Assembly: GCA_008921705.1 (NCBI GenBank)
Contig: VFFE01007563.1
Span: 1,580,534-1,644,533 of the forward strand
Direction of reading: 5' to 3'
Length of the DNA: 64,000 nt
Origin: Burhinus oedicnemus
Lineage: Eukaryota > Chordata > Aves > Charadriiformes > Burhinidae
The position numbers were made by a program, and so were the translations under genes. This document shows, in pieces, positions 11,410-64,000 of the stretch. The notes under the pieces were generated by a model. That model did not search any database, was not told the origin of the DNA, and saw nothing but the letters and a program-made list of their open reading frames with translations. The first letter of the stretch is position 1. Each line of letters starts with the position of its first letter.

Positions 11410-12053
11410 CGAGGGGGAAAACACTGCACAACTGCAACCAGAGAGAGGAGTGAGGATACATGAGAGGAACAACTCTGCAGACACCAAGGTCAGTGAAGAA
11501 GGAGGGGCAGGAGGTGCTCCCGGCACCAGAGCAGAGATTCCCCTGCAGCCTGTGGTGAACACCATGGAGAAGCAGGCTGTGCCCCTGCAGCCCATGGAGG
11601 TTAACAGTGGAGCAGATATCCACCTGCAGTCCATGGAGGACCCCATGCTGGAGCAGGTGGATGCCTGAAGGAGGCTGTGACCCCATGGGAAGCCGGCACT
11701 GCAGCAGGCTTCTGGCAGGACCTGTGGAGGATCCATGCTGGAGCAGTCTGTTTCTGAAGAACCGCACATGGAAAGGACCCATGCTCGAGCAGTTCATGAC
11801 AAACTCCAGCATGTGGAAAGTACCCCACAATGGAGTCAGGGAAAAGTGTGAGAAGTCCTCCCCATGAGGAGAAAGGAGCAGCAGAGACAATGTGTGATGA
11901 ACTGACCACAACTCCCCATTCCCCTGCACCACTGGAGAAGCGGAGGCAGAGAAAATCAGGAGTAAAGTTAAGCCCGGGAAGAAGGAAGGGGTGCAGGGAA
12001 GGTGTTTTAAGATTTGGTTTTATTTCTCATTACCCTACTCTGACTTCATTGGT

Positions 12054-12059
12054 AATAAA
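12054..12059 (+). terminator. LTR polyadenylation signal
   Basis: AATAAA in GGTAATAAATTAAAC, about 190 bases before the LTR end, in the same orientation as the TATA-like box. Confidence 0.5.
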
Positions 12060-12242
12060 TTAAACTAATTTCCCTGAGTCCAGTCTTTTCTGCCTGTGAC
12101 AGTAATTGGTGAGTCATCTCCCTGTCCTTATCTCAACCCACGAGTCTTTCATTCTATTTTCTCTCCCTTGTCCAGCTGAGGAGGGGAGTGATAGAGCAGC
12201 TTTGGTGGGCACCTGGCATCCAGCCAGGGTCAACTCACCACA

Positions 12243-15200
12243 GAAGGCCTGAGTCACTCCAGACCCAGGGATTTATTTCTGGGATCACTTTTCCAAGCAA
12301 AAAGTGACTGGCATCAACATCCTAAGAACGGAGAACAGATATAAAAGTTAGCTGATATAAAATAACACATCTGACAATAAAGTCAATGGAACACCACTCA
12401 TTTATGTCAGCTCCTTTTTTACACTAGTGGCTTTCTACATCACAGATCTAGAAACAGAGTAAAAAATAAGACTGTCATATAAATGTGATGATATTTATTT
12501 TTCTTAAATCTGCAAGAGTGATTTGGTTTACTTACTACCAAGTTTTTGAAGAATCAAGCATGCATCTCAACTCAAAAAAAATCCAAAGTTTATTAAACAT
12601 CTAATAAATGATGATCTGATTAATAAATAAAATATCTCATGAAGTATCTACTTTCTGCTTATGTAAAAAGAAATTTTTACATATGGGACAGGTGTAGAAA
12701 TATTCTTGCTGTAAGCATATTGACTACAAGAATAGAAACTAATGCTACTACACCATTAAAACAAAAGGAGATCTGGAAATCACATGATAAATATATAATT
12801 CATACCTGTTTATTACCTTGAGATTAAAAATAAAAATAACTGCATTATTTTCTGTGTTACTTTCACCTGTTTCCCTTAGTGCTTGGAAACATATTATTTC
12901 ATTCTACACCCGTCAAGAACAGAAACATTTTGAAAACATGTTTTTATTCTTTTGAAACAGCATGAAATAGATTGACAAAACCACAACAAATACAAATCCA
13001 TTTCTAGAAAATACAGATGTATTATCCCTTCTGTCTTTATTGCACTAACAATAAATGAATAACCCCAACCAAATACACCACAACTATGAACAAAAGAAAT
13101 GAAAAAAAGCCTTCCTGAGAATGAGGTTTGCAATTTCTGAGTATTTTTCGTATGTTTAAGCTACATCTCCAATGCAGTAACTGCCAGAGACACATTTTGC
13201 TTTGAGTAATCTCAACTGAATTCCTAAGTGAGCTTCTCTTAAGCTCATATTAAAATGTGAGTTTATAAATACTTTGGTTTCTTTTTTTTTTTCAGAACTT
13301 CACTGCCTGACTTACTTAAGCAAAGTAAGCAGGATTTTTTTTCCTGAACCCACCAGAAGTATAAAATAAATTCCTGAATGTGGTTTTAAGCAAAAACAAA
13401 CATTGAAACTAATAATCAGAAAACTCTTTCTGACACACCAGATTTCCTCTTCCACACTGGTTGTCAAGCAGCTAGAGAAAGAACCTTGTCCTGCATATCT
13501 TTCATTCCACATGCACCATAGTTTTAGTATGGGGCATATTGCTGTTCCCCTTAAAGGCTGCTGGCTTTTTTTCATGTTTTCAGTGGGCATGGCCTTCAAT
13601 CTGAGGTCAGTATTTAGACATCAAAAGACAATTTAAAGAATGTACAGATTTGTACAAAGAAAGACACCGACGACTCAAAAGAAATAAAAATAACTTTTTC
13701 AAATTATTTTCACTATAGTTTGTTACTGAACTATGACAAAGTTGGGGGGGAAAGGTCTTTACCCCAATACCCAAATTTACAGTTAAGTCAAGTGTGAAAC
13801 AGTCCTCCCAAAAAAGTGCAAAAAGAAAGGTGAGGCAAAATTAATTAACCAGCAGAATCACTGGAATTTTTCAACTTAGTGTCTCCATGCATGGAAAAAT
13901 TAGTGCTATGATACAAGTATAGAATGGAACAATTTCAAATGCCTCCTCTTCTTGTTTCATCACATTAATTCTTCACACTGAGCAAAATTAAATATAACAC
14001 ACATTTATATCAACTACATTTTAACACAAGATTAGTATCTTGAAGGACGCCCAATCTGAGGGGAAGGCAGTAAGTACCTTGACAGGTACATAACCAGAAG
14101 GAGTAAGATGAAACTACACTGAGCTACATACTGCAAGAATTCTCAGAAGTATTGCTGTGAATGCAGAAGCCACTTACTCTTGAAAGCAACAGGAGGGTTG
14201 TCAAGACAATATCATCTAAAGTATGACTCGTGCATATCTTCAAAACTTAAAAAGAAACAAAAGGTACTCAAGCCCAGTCTCATGTGGGTTTTATTTTTTG
14301 TGTCCAATATGTATGTATTCAGAATTTACAGCAATGCTTGAGGAAAAAAACACTATCAGGGCAGGACTTAAATTGTCCCTGGCTTTAAAGACATATTTAT
14401 GTGTCACTTAACCTAACTGAATTTAAAGGCATACTAACAGTTAAAGATCCTTTAGAGAAAGTTCTGTCTTTAAAGTATGTATGTGTGCATGTAAGCATGT
14501 ATCTCTGTAAAGCCGAATTTTAAGATGATAATCACTGGAAGTAGAAATACTACTTTACCAGCAAAGGGATCAAAATCCACCATCATTCTGTAGAGATGCA
14601 ATTAAGCAATCTCTTTCACAGACAAGCTAAGCCTTCTGATACATTGAATTGCTTCAAAAAAAGCAAAAGGGAAGTACATTTTTTGCAAAATTAATAGTAT
14701 AATCTAACAGGGAGAAAGGTGGGGGTTTTCCACAAAAGTAATCTAAGATAAGAAGCAGGAAGAAACTCATCAGGATGGTCTCAGGAAGTGAAGGCGTCTC
14801 AGGGGAACATAGTGTAGGTGATTACTTCAATGCCATCATCAATATCATAAACAATATAAAAAGCAGGAACGTATAGCTTACAATTCCTATGTGTACATAG
14901 ACATTTTCTAAAGATACCAAATGAATGATAGATCATAACAAATAGCCCCCTTGCGGATTAAAATTTACTATCAGCTGTGGTGGAAATATGATTTTGTTTC
15001 GTATTTGAGTATAAAGTTTTCTGTTCACTTACATTTCAACGCTAGCTATTTCTACTCAATACAAAAGTACAAAGTTGCTTAAATGATAGAAGTCATCTGT
15101 AATATAACACTAGTTGTTTAGATATATATTTCTGCTGAGCACTTCATTTCAATCTTTATTCTAGAGAAATCATATTGCACATAATTGATTTTTGTTTTGT

Positions 15201-16047
15201 GAACGTCTACTGAAATCAGATGACATCAACAGAAATGGATGCAGATGCTGCAAAAGCATATGTGTAACTGCACCACTGTTAGACAAAAGTCCTACATACA
15301 GCCTGACATTGACAACAAGAAGTTAAATACTAAATGGAACGTATTATTCCTTGTGACTTCTAACATCTTTGTTGCCAATTACAACTCTAAAACATTCTGA
15401 AGCTAAAATATTATAAAGGCAGGTCCTGGTTCAAAGCTGAATCATGTTCAAGATTATTTTTAAAGTTTTCATTAAAGATCACAGATTTATCAATTTCATC
15501 AACTCAAAATGTGGGTCCAATAATCTAACCCTTCATTGCTCAACTTGTTCTTGGTATGTGAAAAGAATTCAAGGTGAAGCACCCACGTCTACCGGCTATA
15601 TTGGTGACTATTGTTTAAACCACTAATTCATGACTCATACATTCTTGGTTTGTCTCTGCATCAAAATCAACAATAAAGAGAAAGTAGTATTTCTGTAGTT
15701 TCCTGGAGAGCCTCCTATGCCCAGGAAAAAGTGAGCATGGGGCTGAGTGAGCTCTGCCCCTGAAAATTAATGAATTGCATGTGTGTGTATACATTCAGTT
15801 ATTTACTAAAGAGCAGAGGGAGAAATAACAAATCAGTCCCCCTTAGAAATATGCTTGTCACAGTCCTTTTCCTTTTCCTAAGAAAGCACAGTTTGAAACC
15901 ATAATCCACATTTAAAAAAAAAGAAAAAAGGCACTGATGAGACAGTTCATCCAGCTAAGGGGTGACCTGCTCCTGGCAATTCCCTGAATTGTACAAGAAA
16001 GACCAGCACAAGAGCACAGAAGGGGAGTAAACAAAGATTATTTTTTT
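12243..16047. other. AT-rich non-coding sequence downstream of TRPM6
   Basis: No exon, RNA gene or named repeat recognised. Near 12,380 is a GTCAATGGAAC...TTATGTCAGC block resembling an old dispersed repeat. Part could be extended TRPM6 3' UTR. Confidence 0.45.
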
Positions 16048-16053
16048 TTTATT
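16048..16053 (-). terminator. Candidate TRPM6 polyadenylation signal
   Basis: First AATAAA on the minus strand after the stop, 142 nt downstream, followed by T/GT-rich sequence that could be a downstream element. It sits beside an A-run, so it could be a chance match; a longer 3' UTR reaching further left is possible. Confidence 0.4.
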
Positions 16054-16194
16054 CCTTGCCTATAGGGTCTGTCAAGGGCAGACAGATGCTACACTCAGAC
16101 ACTTGTGTTTTCTTCTTTTGGACTGACCCATGGTAGTGATAAGGGGCAGGTTTTTGAGCCCTCAAACACATGGGCTCTGCTCACAGCCACTGCT
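16054..16194 (-). other. TRPM6: Probable TRPM6 3' UTR (minimum extent)
   Basis: Non-coding sequence between the stop codon and the first polyadenylation signal. No other element seen. Confidence 0.45.
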
Positions 16195-63574
<47,380 letters not shown>

Positions 63575-64000
63575 CTGCAAAAGGACAGAGATGAAGGAAA
63601 AACTTAAAAAATTATTATCTTCTTTTGGAAATAAATAAAACATTCCTGAACAGCTAGGGATCTCTTTATCACAATGATTTATCTTTACCTATATTTAAAG
63701 TGCACAGTATAAAAGAAAAACATGCTGGAGAAAGCATCTGTGTAAAAAATCCAGCAGAGAGGGGGAGTAAAACTGAGTCTCTATAAACTCAGCATCTGTA
63801 GAGACTTCTACAAATCTAACTTTACAACCAGACTCTGATAATACATTCCCTACTCTTTAATTCACTTTAGAAGCTAATGTATGGTAATTCAGGGGGTGGA
63901 GGAAAGCCTTTCTTTTTTTGACATATGACAAAAACCATTTCAAGGTACTGTATCTCAAGATCTCTCTATAGAACTTGAAGTTCTTTAAAGCAGTCTTCTT
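63575..64000 (-). other. TRPM6: TRPM6 intron running off the window
   Basis: No exon recognised. The next upstream exon of the homology region should lie beyond the edge. Confidence 0.7.

Larger units (their letters stand above)
11233..12242 (+). mobile_element. Probable solo LTR of an avian endogenous retrovirus-like element
   Basis: About 1,010 bp beginning TGTGG and ending CCACA, the TG...CA form with 5-bp terminal inverted repeats expected of an LTR. It has a TATA-like TATTTAAGACC near 11,399 and an AATAAA at 12,054-12,059, in the order U3-R-U5. I recognise the wording (for example CAGATATCCACCTGCAG and GGTAATTGGTGAGTCATCTC) as a dispersed avian repeat but cannot name the family. No gag, pol or env sequence lies next to it and flanking bases show no clear target-site duplication, so it looks like a solo LTR. 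Confidence 0.65.

Noticed and set aside
11105..11932. 275-codon open frame on the minus strand
   Set aside because: It lies mostly in the LTR in antisense, is rich in repeated Leu/His/Gly/Ser words produced by the CCCATGG-type repeats, and shows no domain.
1..16000. A second protein-coding gene in the left quarter
   Set aside because: I looked for exons of genes known near TRPM6 in vertebrates and for any domain; only transposon frames and chance frames were found.

Overview
The window looks like bird nuclear DNA. The evidence is several CR1 non-LTR retrotransposons with the usual avian 3' end (repeated ATTCTATG-type octamers), one long LTR of a type I associate with avian endogenous retroviruses, and a spliced vertebrate gene with fairly short introns. 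No bacterial or phage genes are present. Most open frames are chance frames in introns or frames inside transposon remains.

Right three quarters (about 16.0-63.6 kb, minus strand): most of TRPM6, the Mg2+-permeable TRP channel fused to an alpha-kinase. I placed 28 coding exons by matching recalled TRPM6/TRPM7 protein sequence, then fixing GT/AG borders and phases by eye. Joined, they give 4,785 nt, exactly 1,595 codons including the stop, with no internal stop and every junction phase agreeing. The series starts in the N-terminal TRPM homology region (the 5' exons lie beyond position 64,000). It then runs through S1-S6 and the pore, the TRP helix, the coiled coil, a 1.1 kb exon for the Ser-rich linker, a run of very small linker exons (26-127 nt), the kinase and the stop codon at 16,195. 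TRPM6 rather than TRPM7 is chosen from the pore loop, the linker and the C-terminus. In chicken this gene is Z-linked, so a Z-chromosome origin is a reasonable inference, not something the sequence shows.

Left quarter (1-16 kb), downstream of TRPM6: no gene recognised. It holds (a) a dead CR1 at about 1.49-4.5 kb with an inverted copy of part of its own reverse-transcriptase region; (b) a degenerate tandem-repeat domain at about 5.1-10.4 kb, whose best part (7.9-9.6 kb) is a minisatellite of about 40 bp period in which nearly every unit carries two AGGTCA-like hexamers in direct orientation 4 bp apart, the DR4 layout of nuclear-receptor response elements; (c) old CR1 pieces splitting that array at 6.95-7.85 kb; (d) a probable solo LTR at 11,233-12,242 with TG...CA ends, a TATA-like box and an AATAAA.

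The DR4 array is the most unusual feature. Second are the fold-back inside the CR1 and the 26-nt frame-shifting microexon in TRPM6. The window has a 20-base assembly gap at 29,429-29,448, inside an intron.
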